A DNA stretch of 27,547 bases from CAYRTD01 sp964595055 (GTDB lineage Bacteria; Bacteroidota; Bacteroidia; Bacteroidales; GCA-2748055): the NCBI GenBank assembly GCA_964595055.1, contig CAZQOV010000026.1, forward strand, positions 1-27,547, read 5' to 3'. A program made the position numbers and the translations under genes. Below the pieces are notes generated by a model. That model made no database searches. It had not been told where the DNA came from and saw nothing but the letters and a program-made list of their open reading frames with translations. Of this stretch, positions 14,426-22,641 are shown in pieces. How positions within the stretch are numbered: position 1 is the first letter of the stretch; each line of letters begins with the position of its first letter.

Positions 14426-17070
14426 CAGCCTTCCTGCTTTTTCAAATTTTTTATCTGTTTCTGAAGAACTGAAATTTTCCCTTCGGCATCGGATTTTTTT
14501 ATTTTTTCTTTTTCAACAACAACACCCGGGGCATTCTGTATAAATCGTTCATTGTTTAGCTTTTTCAATACAGAATTTAGAAAACCACGTGTATATTCCA
14601 GTTCTTCAGTGAGTTTCTGTATTTCAGCCTGTACATCAATCTTACCGCCAGTTTCCAGATGGTATTCAACATTTTTAATGATAAAAGAAACCGCTCCTTC
14701 GGGTTTTTCCACCAATTCATGAATATCAGAAATATTGGCCAGTTTCATCACCACCGGGCTGAAATCCGGATTATAATCTCCTTCGTTTACGATATATCCC
14801 AGAACAAGAGCCTCTTTTACAGGAATCTGTTTTTCATTGCGAATATTGCGGATCGAAGTGACCACCTGCTTGATCTGTTCAAACTGCTCAAGGATTTCTT
14901 CATCGACCTTTCCGGCTTCCGGCAATGAAGATATCATAATGCTTTCTCCGTCTTTTCGCTCTTTCAGGTAATGCCAGATCTCCTCGGTAATAAATGGCAT
15001 AAAAGGATGCAAAAGCTTGAGCAGTTTTTCAATAAAATCAAGGATTTGATGATAACTTTTTGCATCAATGGCTTTTCCAAAACCCGGTTTGATGATCTCA
15101 AGAAACCAGGATGAGGCTTCCTCCCAAAACAGTCGGTAAATGCTCATAAGAGCATCTGAAAGCCGGAATCCCGAAAAGTGTCTCTCCATCTGCAGAATGG
15201 TTTGATTCATCTTATTTTCAAACCATTCAATGGCAATCCGTGTTTCCCCGGGTTGATTGATGGAATCATCCACTTTCATGGTTTTGATAAGGCGAAAGAC
15301 ATTCCATATTTTATTCCCAAAATTTCTGCCCTGCTCGGTAAGGCTTTCGTCAAACAACAGATCATTTCCAGCCGGGGAGGCAAATAACATTCCAATACGC
15401 ACTCCGTCAGCAGAATACTTTTTCATCAAGTCTATGGGATCGGGAGAATTTCCGAGAGATTTTGACATTTTTCTTCTCTGACTATCTCTGACAATCCCGG
15501 TTAGATAAACATTATGAAAGGGCTTTTCACCCATATATTCGTACCCGGCTATAATCATCCTGGCCACCCAGAAAAAAAGAATCTCCGGAGCTGTCACCAG
15601 ATCGTTGGTTGGATAATAGTATTTCATCTCAGGATTATCGGGGTTCCGGATACCGTCAAATACCGAAATCGGCCATAACCACGAAGAAAACCAGGTATCC
15701 AGCACATCTTCATCCTGTTTAATATCTTCCATCTGAAGATTTGAATTTCCCGATTTTTCACGAGCCATTTCAAGGGCATCCTGGTCACCTTCAGCCACCA
15801 CATAATCGTTTGGGCCGGGTCCGTAATACCATGCCGGAATCCTTTGTCCCCACCAGAGCTGTCGGGAAATACACCAGTCCTTTACGTTCTCCATCCAATG
15901 GCGATAGGTTTTTTTAAACTTGCCAGGATAAAGTTTTACCCTATCTTTCATTACACTTTCCAAGGCAGGCTGGCTGAGCTCTTTCATCTTTAAAAACCAC
16001 TGAAGGGAAAGCTTGGGTTCAATAATCACATCGGTCCGTTCAGAAAACCCGACTTTATTGACATAATCTTCAATTTTAACCAGATGACCTTTTTCTTTCA
16101 ATAGTTCAGTAATTTTATCCCTTACCACAAAACGATCCTCTCCGACAAAAACCGTTGCATTTTCATTTAGTGAACCATCATCATTGAAGATATCGATGCT
16201 TTCCAGGTTATGCTTAAGGCCCAGATGATAATCGTTCTCATCATGTGCCGGGGTTACTTTCAGTGCTCCGGTTCCAAATTCCATATCCACATATTCATCC
16301 TGGATTATGGGAACAACCCGGTTTACAATGGGGATAATGGCTTTTTTGTTTTTAAATTTCTTAAAGCGTTCATCATTTGGGTTAACGCAAACCGCCGTAT
16401 CCCCCAGAATTGTTTCCGGACGAGTGGTGGCAATGGTGAGATAATCCTCCTCACCTTCAACAAAATATTTCAGGTAATACAATTTGGATTGGACCTCCCG
16501 ATACAGTACTTCTTCATCGGAAAGTGCGGTTTTGGCACTTGGATCCCAGTTTACCATTCGCACGCCACGGTATATTCTGCCTTTTTTGTAAAGGTCGATA
16601 AAAACCCGAATCACACTTTCCGACATATCATCATCCATCGTAAACCTGGTTCTTCTCCAGTCACATGAAGCCCCCAGTTTTTTTAACTGCTCCAGAATAA
16701 TTCCTCCATGTTTTTCTTTCCACTCCCAGGCATATTTTAGAAACTCCGCGCGAGTCAGTTCCTCTTTTTTTATTCCTTCCGCTGAAAGTTTGGCCACCAC
16801 ACGCGCTTCAGTAGCAATAGAAGCGTGATCGATACCCGGCAACCATAAAGCATTTTTCCCCAGCATACGGGCCCTCCTTACCAGAATATCCTGTATGGTA
16901 TTATTAAGCATATGCCCCATATGAAGCACGCCGGTTACATTGGGAGGAGGGATTACGATGGTATATGGTTCCCGTTCATCCGGATCGGAATGAAAGTAAC
17001 CTTTTTCCAACCAGTAACTATACCATTTATCTTCCGTTTTGGAAGGATCATATTTAGTGGGAATTTCCAT
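14425..17070 (-). CDS. valS: Valyl-tRNA synthetase
   Basis: An 881-residue class I aminoacyl-tRNA synthetase that charges tRNA-Val and hydrolyses mischarged threonyl-tRNA. The HIGH-type motif is HMGH at 50-53 (PPPNVTGVLHMGHML), the editing CP1 domain spans about 200-350 (TTRPETILGDTAV, THERE KVTPAHDENDY), KMSKS is at 534-538 (RKMSKSLGNSPDPID), the anticodon-binding domain covers about 610-760, and the C-terminal coiled coil about 810-881. An ATG exists 87 bases farther upstream (17157), but the extra residues are not family-like and that start would lie upstream of an exact -7 promoter element. MEIPTKYDPSKTEDKWY, starting at 17070, is the usual N-terminus of Bacteroidota ValS. Confidence 0.97.
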   Translation of the reverse strand: MEIPTKYDPSKTEDKWYSYWLEKGYFHSDPDEREPYTIVIPPPNVTGVLHMGHMLNNTIQDILVRRARMLGKNALWLPGIDHASIATEARVVAKLSAEGIKKEELTRAEFLKYAWEWKEKHGGIILEQLKKLGASCDWRRTRFTMDDDMSESVIRVFIDLYKKGRIYRGVRMVNWDPSAKTALSDEEVLYREVQSKLYYLKYFVEGEEDYLTIATTRPETILGDTAVCVNPNDERFKKFKNKKAIIPIVNRVVPIIQDEYVDMEFGTGALKVTPAHDENDYHLGLKHNLESIDIFNDDGSLNENATVFVGEDRFVVRDKITELLKEKGHLVKIEDYVNKVGFSERTDVIIEPKLSLQWFLKMKELSQPALESVMKDRVKLYPGKFKKTYRHWMENVKDWCISRQLWWGQRIPAWYYGPGPNDYVVAEGDQDALEMAREKSGNSNLQMEDIKQDEDVLDTWFSSWLWPISVFDGIRNPDNPEMKYYYPTNDLVTAPEILFFWVARMIIAGYEYMGEKPFHNVYLTGIVRDSQRRKMSKSLGNSPDPIDLMKKYSADGVRIGMLFASPAGNDLLFDESLTEQGRNFGNKIWNVFRLIKTMKVDDSINQPGETRIAIEWFENKMNQTILQMERHFSGFRLSDALMSIYRLFWEEASSWFLEIIKPGFGKAIDAKSYHQILDFIEKLLKLLHPFMPFITEEIWHYLKERKDGESIMISSLPEAGKVDEEILEQFEQIKQVVTSIRNIRNEKQIPVKEALVLGYIVNEGDYNPDFSPVVMKLANISDIHELVEKPEGAVSFIIKNVEYHLETGGKIDVQAEIQKLTEELEYTRGFLNSVLKKLNNERFIQNAPGVVVEKEKIKKSDAEGKISVLQKQIKNLKKQEG

Positions 17071-17104
17071 TGCTTTGATCTTGGATTTTAGTAAAAACAA
17101 AGTG

Positions 17105-17112
17105 CAAAAATA
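17105..17112 (-). promoter_or_regulatory. -7 promoter element for valS-PepSY
   Basis: The minus-strand sequence TATTTTTG matches TAnnTTTG exactly, 34 bases before the valS ATG at 17070. Its position supports this start against the longer reading frame beginning at 17157. Confidence 0.5.
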
Positions 17113-17225
17113 ACAAAAGTGATATGATTTCATATTATGCAATCCTGCTGATTTCATAAATTCTTTTTTTAATTTGGTATTTAATTTATAGATTTATAAT
17201 GAATAGGATTTTCAAGTAATGAAGA

Positions 17226-17245
17226 ATTATTTTTCATTATTTTTC
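17226..17245 (+). repeat. Perfect tandem decamer ATTATTTTTC x2 upstream of the PanE-like gene
   Basis: Two identical adjacent copies of ATTATTTTTC lie 41-60 bases before the ATG at 17286. Each contains TATTTTTC, a 7-of-8 match to the -7 consensus TAnnTTTG, so the duplication may provide two overlapping promoter elements one helical turn apart. Confidence 0.5.
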
Positions 17246-17251
17246 GAATAA

Positions 17252-17272
17252 CCTGTTTTCAATATAAACAGG
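17252..17272 (+). promoter_or_regulatory. Perfect 7-bp hairpin in the leader of the PanE-like gene
   Basis: CCTGTTT and AAACAGG form a perfect inverted repeat around a 7-base loop (tcaatat), ending 13 bases before the start codon. It is not followed by a T run, so it is not an ordinary terminator. It could be an operator, or a stem that affects ribosome access or message stability. Confidence 0.45.
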
Positions 17273-17285
17273 AATCAAATATGGT

Positions 17286-18305
17286 ATGAAAAGAAATATA
17301 TTGGTAATCGGGGGCGGCGCTATCGGCGGAATAACAGCAGCACGGCTGACTCAAAAAAATATCGATGTCGATCTACTTGTCAAATATCCGGAATTAAAAA
17401 AACTCGCAAAAACCCGGGGGCTGAAGGTTACAGGGCATCATGGTAATTATATCCGAAGAGTAAATGCTTATTTACCCTCCGATCTCCTTTCGGAGACCTT
17501 TGACATTGTGCTGATCGCCACAAAGGCCAATGATATGAGAGAAGCCGCCATGCATATTCTTCCTTTCCTGGAAGAAGATTCGATGGTCGTTTCCATGCAA
17601 AATGGGATATGTGAAGATGAACTCGCCTGTATTGTAGGTATTCATCGCACCGTTGGATGTATTGTGGGATGGGGGGCTACCATGATTGAACCCGGTACGT
17701 ACGATATGACCTCCGGCGGTATTAACATTGTTGGTTCTTTGAATGGCATATCGGAGGATAGAATTACCAAACTGAAAGAAATCCTCAACCATCTGGCACC
17801 AACCTACATATCGCATAACATTTACGGTGACCTTTATTCGAAATTGATCATTAATTCCTGCATAAGCGCATTAGGAGCCATCTCGGGACTTAGACTTGGA
17901 AGAATGCTTAGAATAAAAAAGTTACGCAAAATGTTCTACCAGATCATGGAAGAGGCGGTTAAAGTAGCCAATGCCATGAATATCACCATAGAACCTTACG
18001 CCAATAAAATCAATTATTACCAGTTTGTCGAACCCGGAACTATCGGATCGATAAAAAGAAGTTTAATCATTGGCTTGATGGGCTTTAAATTCAGACGTCT
18101 GAAATCCTCCAGCCTTCAGTCGATCGAAAGGGGTAAAAAAACAGAAATTGATTATTTCAATGGTTTCATTGCGCGTCAAGCCGCCCGACATAATATCGAT
18201 GTCTCCCTGAATCAAAAAGTTATCGAAATGGTAAAGGAGATTGAAAGGGGAGAAAGAAAACCCGGGCTTCATAATTTTGATGAAGAATTTTTTGCGAAAT
18301 ATTAA
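17286..18305 (+). CDS. Ketopantoate reductase (ApbA/PanE) family dehydrogenase
   Basis: A 339-residue NAD(P)-dependent reductase. The Rossmann motif is GGGAIGG (9-15), followed by DIVLIATKAND, the conserved MQNG (104-107) before the active site, and the C-terminal domain with SKLIINSC (Lys186 and Asn190, the catalytic lysine and substrate asparagine positions) and GKKTEIDYFNG (Glu287, Asn292). True PanE reduces ketopantoate to pantoate for coenzyme A synthesis. This protein is some 30-40 residues longer than typical PanE, with a basic insert about residues 255-280, and has no pantothenate-pathway neighbours, so it may use another 2-keto substrate. It faces away from valS and has an unusual leader with a tandem decamer and hairpin. 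Confidence 0.85.
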   Translation: MKRNILVIGGGAIGGITAARLTQKNIDVDLLVKYPELKKLAKTRGLKVTGHHGNYIRRVNAYLPSDLLSETFDIVLIATKANDMREAAMHILPFLEEDSMVVSMQNGICEDELACIVGIHRTVGCIVGWGATMIEPGTYDMTSGGINIVGSLNGISEDRITKLKEILNHLAPTYISHNIYGDLYSKLIINSCISALGAISGLRLGRMLRIKKLRKMFYQIMEEAVKVANAMNITIEPYANKINYYQFVEPGTIGSIKRSLIIGLMGFKFRRLKSSSLQSIERGKKTEIDYFNGFIARQAARHNIDVSLNQKVIEMVKEIERGERKPGLHNFDEEFFAKY

Positions 18306-18401
18306 AGAATGGATAGATAACCCCTGGAATGAGTTGGCGTCTTCTCAAATAACCCGATATAATTTGTTTTCTTCAGCATAAAGAAATTTCATTAATAAAC
18401 G

Positions 18402-18409
18402 TATTTTTG
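18402..18409 (+). promoter_or_regulatory. -7 promoter element for the DUF1573-aminotransferase pair
   Basis: TATTTTTG matches TAnnTTTG exactly and sits 34 bases before the ATG at 18444. No good -33 box is visible. The element lies in a 138-base gap after the PanE-like gene, which suggests separate transcription. Confidence 0.5.
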
Positions 18410-18443
18410 TAAGGAGTTGTGAAGTGAATTTTATGGAATCCTG

Positions 18444-18848
18444 ATGAAACAGTTTTTAATTTTATTTACGGCAATCGTATTTACCCATGCATGCAATAAC
18501 GGGCAACCAGGAGATGAGAACAGACTTAAAAAACCAAAAATCACATTTGAAAATACCACGTATGATTTTGGCACTATACCCTATGATGGTTACGGTCGTT
18601 GCTATTTCGAATTTGTCAATACCTCTGATCATGAGCTTATCGTCAATGAGGTGAAAACAACCTGTGGTTGCACGCGTCCTGAATGGCCGGAAGAGCCAAT
18701 AAAGCCGGGTGAGAATGGAAGAATAGGAATAAGTTATAATACAAAAATAACAGGGAGATTCCAGAAGAGCATTACGGTTTATTCCAATGCAAAGAATTCA
18801 CCGGTAAAACTCTATATAAAAGGAAACGTTAAAAAAGAAACCAATTAA
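18444..18848 (+). CDS. DUF1573-domain lipoprotein
   Basis: A 134-residue exported protein: a hydrophobic N-terminus ends in FTHAC, so Cys17 is a probable though atypical lipobox cysteine. The rest is one DUF1573 module, a beta-sandwich related to the ASH/HYDIN fold. It shows the signature YDFGTIPYDGYGRCYFEFVN, HELIVNEVKTTCGCTRPEWP and the closing RFQKSITVYSNAKNSPVKLYIKG, each quoted in part. The CGC motif at about residues 76-78 is typical of the family. Function is not established; such proteins are abundant in Bacteroidota envelopes. The aminotransferase starts 16 bases later on the same strand and is probably in the same transcript. Confidence 0.9.
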   Translation: MKQFLILFTAIVFTHACNNGQPGDENRLKKPKITFENTTYDFGTIPYDGYGRCYFEFVNTSDHELIVNEVKTTCGCTRPEWPEEPIKPGENGRIGISYNTKITGRFQKSITVYSNAKNSPVKLYIKGNVKKETN

Positions 18849-18864
18849 ACCATACCAAAAAAAC

Positions 18865-20061
18865 ATGCCTGAGTTATCAGAAAAAGGAAAACAAATGCCG
18901 GCTTCCCCCATCAGACGGCTGGTGCCCTTTGCTGAGGAAGCTAAACATAAAGGGAGAAAAGTTTATCATCTTAACATTGGCCAACCTGACATCAAAACGC
19001 CGGAAATTGCTATTGAGGCGGTGAAGAACATGAAGGAGAAAGTAATCGAATACAGTCATTCCGCAGGAAATGAAAGTTACAGGAGAAAACTGGCCCGGTT
19101 CTATAACAAACTCGAAATTCCGGTGGACCATTCGGAAATACTGATTACCACCGGGGGGTCGGAGGCGATTTTATTTGCCCTTATGTCTACCTTAAATTCT
19201 GGTGATGAAGTTATTGTTCCCGAACCTTTTTATGCCAACTATAACGGATTTGCTACTACGGCAGGAGTGAAAATTGTACCGGTAACTTCCTATATTGAAG
19301 GCAATTTTGCTCTTCCGCCTATTGAAAGCCTTGAAAAGTTGATCGGACCCAGAACACGGGGTATAATGATATGCAACCCGAATAATCCCACCGGGTATCT
19401 CTATGCTGAGAATGAAATCAGAACACTTGGTGAAATCGCAAAGAAGCACGATCTCTACTTGTTTTCTGATGAAGTATACCGTGAGTTTTGCTATGATGGC
19501 CATAGACATTTCTCGGTCATGCATCTTAAAGGTCTTGAAGACAATGTTATCATGTTTGATTCGGTATCAAAACGCTACAGTGCCTGTGGGGTGAGAATTG
19601 GAGCCCTGGTAAGCAAAAACAAAGAGGTCATTCAAACCGCATTGAAATTTGCCCAGGCCAGATTGAGTCCCCCCTCCCTCGGTCAGATCATAGGAGAAGC
19701 AGCACTTGACACCCCGGTAAGCTATTTCAATGAGGTCTATAATGAATACATCGAGAGAAGGAATTTTATGGTGGATGCCCTGAATAAAATGGAAGGTGTC
19801 CAATGTCCTGTACCCGGCGGAGCTTTTTATACCATTGCCCAGCTTCCGGTCGATGATGCGGATAAATTCTCGGAATGGATGCTAAGCGAATTCGAATATG
19901 AGAATCAGACGGTGATGCTTGCGCCGGCTTCCGGATTCTATTCTGATCCCGTAAAAGGCAAAAAACAGGTAAGGATAGCCTATGTGTTGAAGAAAGATGA
20001 TCTGGAAAAAGCCATGACGTGTTTGGAGGAAGGATTAAACAATTATCCGGGGAGGGAATAG
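18865..20061 (+). CDS. PLP-dependent class I/II aminotransferase, aspartate aminotransferase-like
   Basis: A 398-residue fold-type I transaminase. Visible active-site features are the NIGQPDI segment near residue 38, YSHSAGNESYRRKLA, the phosphate-binding TTGGSEA (96-101), NPNNPTG (171-177), SDEVYREF with Asp202 and Tyr205, the PLP lysine Lys236 in FDSVSKRYSACGVRIG with Arg244, and Arg370 in QVRIAYVL, which binds the substrate carboxylate. Length is typical. The most likely reaction is amino-group transfer between aspartate (or an aromatic or alanine donor) and 2-oxoglutarate. The family does not fix the substrate, so no symbol is given. It is followed by a convergent gene 77 bases away with no visible terminator hairpin. 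Confidence 0.92.
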   Translation: MPELSEKGKQMPASPIRRLVPFAEEAKHKGRKVYHLNIGQPDIKTPEIAIEAVKNMKEKVIEYSHSAGNESYRRKLARFYNKLEIPVDHSEILITTGGSEAILFALMSTLNSGDEVIVPEPFYANYNGFATTAGVKIVPVTSYIEGNFALPPIESLEKLIGPRTRGIMICNPNNPTGYLYAENEIRTLGEIAKKHDLYLFSDEVYREFCYDGHRHFSVMHLKGLEDNVIMFDSVSKRYSACGVRIGALVSKNKEVIQTALKFAQARLSPPSLGQIIGEAALDTPVSYFNEVYNEYIERRNFMVDALNKMEGVQCPVPGGAFYTIAQLPVDDADKFSEWMLSEFEYENQTVMLAPASGFYSDPVKGKKQVRIAYVLKKDDLEKAMTCLEEGLNNYPGRE

Positions 20062-20093
20062 CTAATCCGAGTGATTGATGGTGAGTTCACAAC

Positions 20094-20126
20094 CATTCAA
20101 CCTTTCAACTTTTAAATCATTCAACC
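20094..20126. repeat. Short degenerate repeat built on CATTCAACC
   Basis: CATTCAACC occurs at 20094-20102 and again at 20118-20126, with TTTCAAC at 20103-20109 between them, in the convergent gap between the aminotransferase and NamZ genes. The units are too few and imperfect to be a CRISPR array; it looks like low-complexity intergenic repeat DNA. Confidence 0.4.
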
Positions 20127-20138
20127 AATCATCCCGTC

Positions 20139-21305
20139 TCATTGCCCGTACAATAGATATTTCTCTCTCACTTTTCGGAAATTTTCAAGATCCTCTGACC
20201 AGGAGGACCTGATTTGCTCTGCAGTTTTGCCTTCGATAATCTGGTTTTTCAGATTGCTATTGCCGCTTAAAGAGTTGAAGTAGGAATTAAAAAACGACTC
20301 TTTTTCCGGATAATTTTGATAGGCCAGTAATAGAAAATCCAGGTTTATCATGTCCAGGGATTCAGGATTTTGGTAATCCCTCAGATCAATTCCCCGGCAT
20401 TTCTCCCCTTTCAATATTGGATTAACCGCTGCTCCGGGTCTGCTTTCCGGGGTAAAATAAAAATCCCCGGTTTGCAGATCCGGATGGCCAAATACCTGGA
20501 AAGGGAAATTGGTGCCACGACCAACACTGATAACTGTACCCTCAAAAAAGCAAAGGGAAGGATATAATCTTACCGAGCGGTAATTGGGGAGGTTGGGTGA
20601 GGGCCTGACCGGGAGTTGATAAATGGAGGCGTATGTATAATTTAGGCATTTGATTATTCGCAAATCACATTGTAATCCACCCTTTAACCACTTCTCCCCA
20701 TTTATCATACGAGCATATTCTGCAATGGTCATTCCATAGACCACAGGCACAGGATGCATGCCTACAAATGATTTATATTCAGGTTCCAGAACAGGCCCAT
20801 CGATAAAGTTGCCATTCGGATTTGGCCGGTCAAGCACAACTAAGGGAATGCAATTTTCTGCACAAGCTTCCATTACATAATGCAGGGTTGACAGGTAGGT
20901 ATAAAATCTTACTCCTACATCCTGAAGGTCAAAGATCATTATTTCGATTCCCTCCAGATCTGCAGGTAAAGGTTTTTTCTTTTCTCCATAAAGAGAAACG
21001 ATCTGTATACCGGTTTTTTTATCTATCCCACTCCGGATCTCTGCTCCGGCATCACCTGTTCCCCTGAAGCCATGCTCCGGTGAATAGATCCTCTCAATAT
21101 GTATTTTTCTTGAAATTAGAAAATCGACAAGATGAGTATCGCCCACACGGCTGGTATGGTTGGCTACCAGGCCGACCTTATTTCCCTCCAGGTATTTAAG
21201 ATAGATTTCACTCCGTTCCGCTCCGGGGAGGATCTTCTCATTGTCCTGGGCATTGCTTGATCCAATTATCAGAATAAAAGATATGAGCAGACAGAAAATT
21301 TTCAT
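20139..21305 (-). CDS. DUF1343 / NamZ-type exo-beta-N-acetylmuramidase
   Basis: A 388-residue secreted protein with signal peptide MKIFCLLISFILIIGSSNAQ. Family blocks are KVGLVANHTSRV (44-55), RIYSPEHGFRGTGDAGAE (about 72-89), MIFDLQDVGVRFYTYLST (123-140), VVLDRPNPNG (156-165), HPVPVVYGMTIAEYARM (184-200) and RPSPNLPNYRSVRLYPS. DUF1343 corresponds to the NamZ family (GH171), shown in Bacillus to release N-acetylmuramic acid from the non-reducing end of peptidoglycan fragments. Here it would act in the periplasm on muropeptide-derived sugars and so feed cell-wall recycling; no MurQ, AmgK or MurNAc transporter is in the window. It is divergent from the ABC permease with a 57-base gap, counted to that gene's TTG start. 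Confidence 0.92.
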   Translation of the reverse strand: MKIFCLLISFILIIGSSNAQDNEKILPGAERSEIYLKYLEGNKVGLVANHTSRVGDTHLVDFLISRKIHIERIYSPEHGFRGTGDAGAEIRSGIDKKTGIQIVSLYGEKKKPLPADLEGIEIMIFDLQDVGVRFYTYLSTLHYVMEACAENCIPLVVLDRPNPNGNFIDGPVLEPEYKSFVGMHPVPVVYGMTIAEYARMINGEKWLKGGLQCDLRIIKCLNYTYASIYQLPVRPSPNLPNYRSVRLYPSLCFFEGTVISVGRGTNFPFQVFGHPDLQTGDFYFTPESRPGAAVNPILKGEKCRGIDLRDYQNPESLDMINLDFLLLAYQNYPEKESFFNSYFNSLSGNSNLKNQIIEGKTAEQIRSSWSEDLENFRKVREKYLLYGQ

Positions 21306-21334
21306 GCTTTAATGGGCTTAGTCTGCGAATTTAT

Positions 21335-21342
21335 TACTTTTG
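21335..21342 (+). promoter_or_regulatory. -7 promoter element for the LolC/E-type permease
   Basis: TACTTTTG matches TAnnTTTG exactly and lies 20 bases before the TTG start chosen at 21363. Its location downstream of the ATG at 21312 argues that the shorter, TTG-initiated protein is the real one. Confidence 0.5.
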
Positions 21343-21362
21343 CTGTACTTAAAAAAATCCTA

Positions 21363-22607
21363 TTGAACCTTGAGTATTACATAGCAAAAACCCTTGCAAG
21401 GTCAGGATCGGGAAAACGTCGATTCACGGACACCATAAATGGCATTGCGGTAATTGGCATCAGCCTGAGCATTGCGGTAATGATTGCCGCAGTTTCCATA
21501 GTAACAGGTTTCAAGCAGGAAATCCGAAATAAGGTAATTGGCTTTGGGTCTCATATACAGGTGCTTAACTTTGATTCAAATCTGAGTTACCAGACCGAAC
21601 CCATCCCAAAGAACCCCGATTTTCTTGATGAGCTTCAAAATATTGAAGGGGTAACTCATATACAGCCTTTTGCTATAAAAGCTGGAATTGTCAAAACAAC
21701 CGATCAAATTCAGGGTTTGGTGCTAAAAGGAATTGACCATCAGTTCGACTGGTCCTTTTTTGAGTCCTCACTGATAAAAGGAGATAGCTTTACCGTACCT
21801 GATGACAGGTATGTTAACGATATTTTAATATCCTCATTTCTTGCCAATAAAATGCACTTAGATACAGGCGACACTATCCGGATGTGGTTTGTTGATAAAA
21901 CTCCACGAATGCGGAATTTTACTGTCAAAGGCATTTATGAAACCAGTCTCGCGGAGTTTGACGAGACCTTTGCCATGGTCGACATCAAACATATTCAGCG
22001 GTTGAATAACTGGAAGCAAGATCAGGTAAGTGGATTGGAGATACGCATTGATAATTTTAATGATATTGAAGAAATTACCTGGGAGGCAAGAGATATTACC
22101 GCAATCACTGTACTCAACAAAGATGTAAGGTTTAAGGTTAGGAATATTGTGGAACGTTATCCCCAGATTTTTGATTGGCTCGAACTTCAGGACCTCAATG
22201 TTTCCATCATTATAATGCTGATGCTGATCGTTGCGGGTTTCAATATGATTTCCGGATTATTGATATTAATCCTTGACCGGACTTACCTGATTGGAGTTCT
22301 TAAGGCCTTGGGCGGAAGAAATTTAATGATAAGAAAAATATTCCTCTACCAGTCGTCCTTTTTAATCATCAGGGGATTGTTCTGGGGAAACCTTTTGGGT
22401 ATCGGATTAAGCTTCTTGCAAAAGAAATATGAAATCATCAGGCTTGATCCGACCAATTATTACCTAACCACTGTTCCTGTGAATCTTGATTTGCTTCATC
22501 TTTTACTCATCAATCTGGGAGCTATGCTGGCAATTATGCTGTTTCTTGTGCTACCTTCCATCCTGGTGGCAAGAATCTCGCCAGCCAAAGTAATCCGTTT
22601 TAATTAG
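21363..22607 (+). CDS. ABC transporter permease of the LolC/LolE (FtsX/MacB) type
   Basis: A 414-residue inner-membrane permease: helix 1 at about 25-50 (INGIAVIGISLSIAVMIAA), a large periplasmic MacB_PCD-like domain (about 55-260), then three helices near 274-300 (VSIIIMLMLIVAGFNMISGL), 320-345 and 375-405, ending ISPAKVIRFN, the usual close of LolC/E proteins. LolCDE moves outer-membrane lipoproteins from the inner membrane to LolA using ATP supplied by LolD; no LolD gene is adjacent. I place the start at TTG 21363, giving NLEYYIAKTL after the initiator, the common N-terminus of Bacteroidota homologs. An upstream in-frame ATG at 21312 adds 17 residues that contain an exact -7 promoter element. 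Confidence 0.88.
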   Translation: MNLEYYIAKTLARSGSGKRRFTDTINGIAVIGISLSIAVMIAAVSIVTGFKQEIRNKVIGFGSHIQVLNFDSNLSYQTEPIPKNPDFLDELQNIEGVTHIQPFAIKAGIVKTTDQIQGLVLKGIDHQFDWSFFESSLIKGDSFTVPDDRYVNDILISSFLANKMHLDTGDTIRMWFVDKTPRMRNFTVKGIYETSLAEFDETFAMVDIKHIQRLNNWKQDQVSGLEIRIDNFNDIEEITWEARDITAITVLNKDVRFKVRNIVERYPQIFDWLELQDLNVSIIIMLMLIVAGFNMISGLLILILDRTYLIGVLKALGGRNLMIRKIFLYQSSFLIIRGLFWGNLLGIGLSFLQKKYEIIRLDPTNYYLTTVPVNLDLLHLLLINLGAMLAIMLFLVLPSILVARISPAKVIRFN

Positions 22608-22641
22608 GAACAGGAAAAAAACAAAAAATCCATATTCGGCT

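Noticed and set aside
17071..17157. Longer N-terminus for valS from the ATG at 17157
   Set aside because: The added 29 residues are not like ValS, and an exact -7 promoter element lies inside the extension.
17286..18305. Firm naming as panE
   Set aside because: Family membership is clear, but extra length, a basic insert and lack of pantothenate neighbours leave the substrate open.
20091..20130. CRISPR array or terminator in the convergent gap
   Set aside because: Units of 7-9 bases with no spacers and no inverted repeat.
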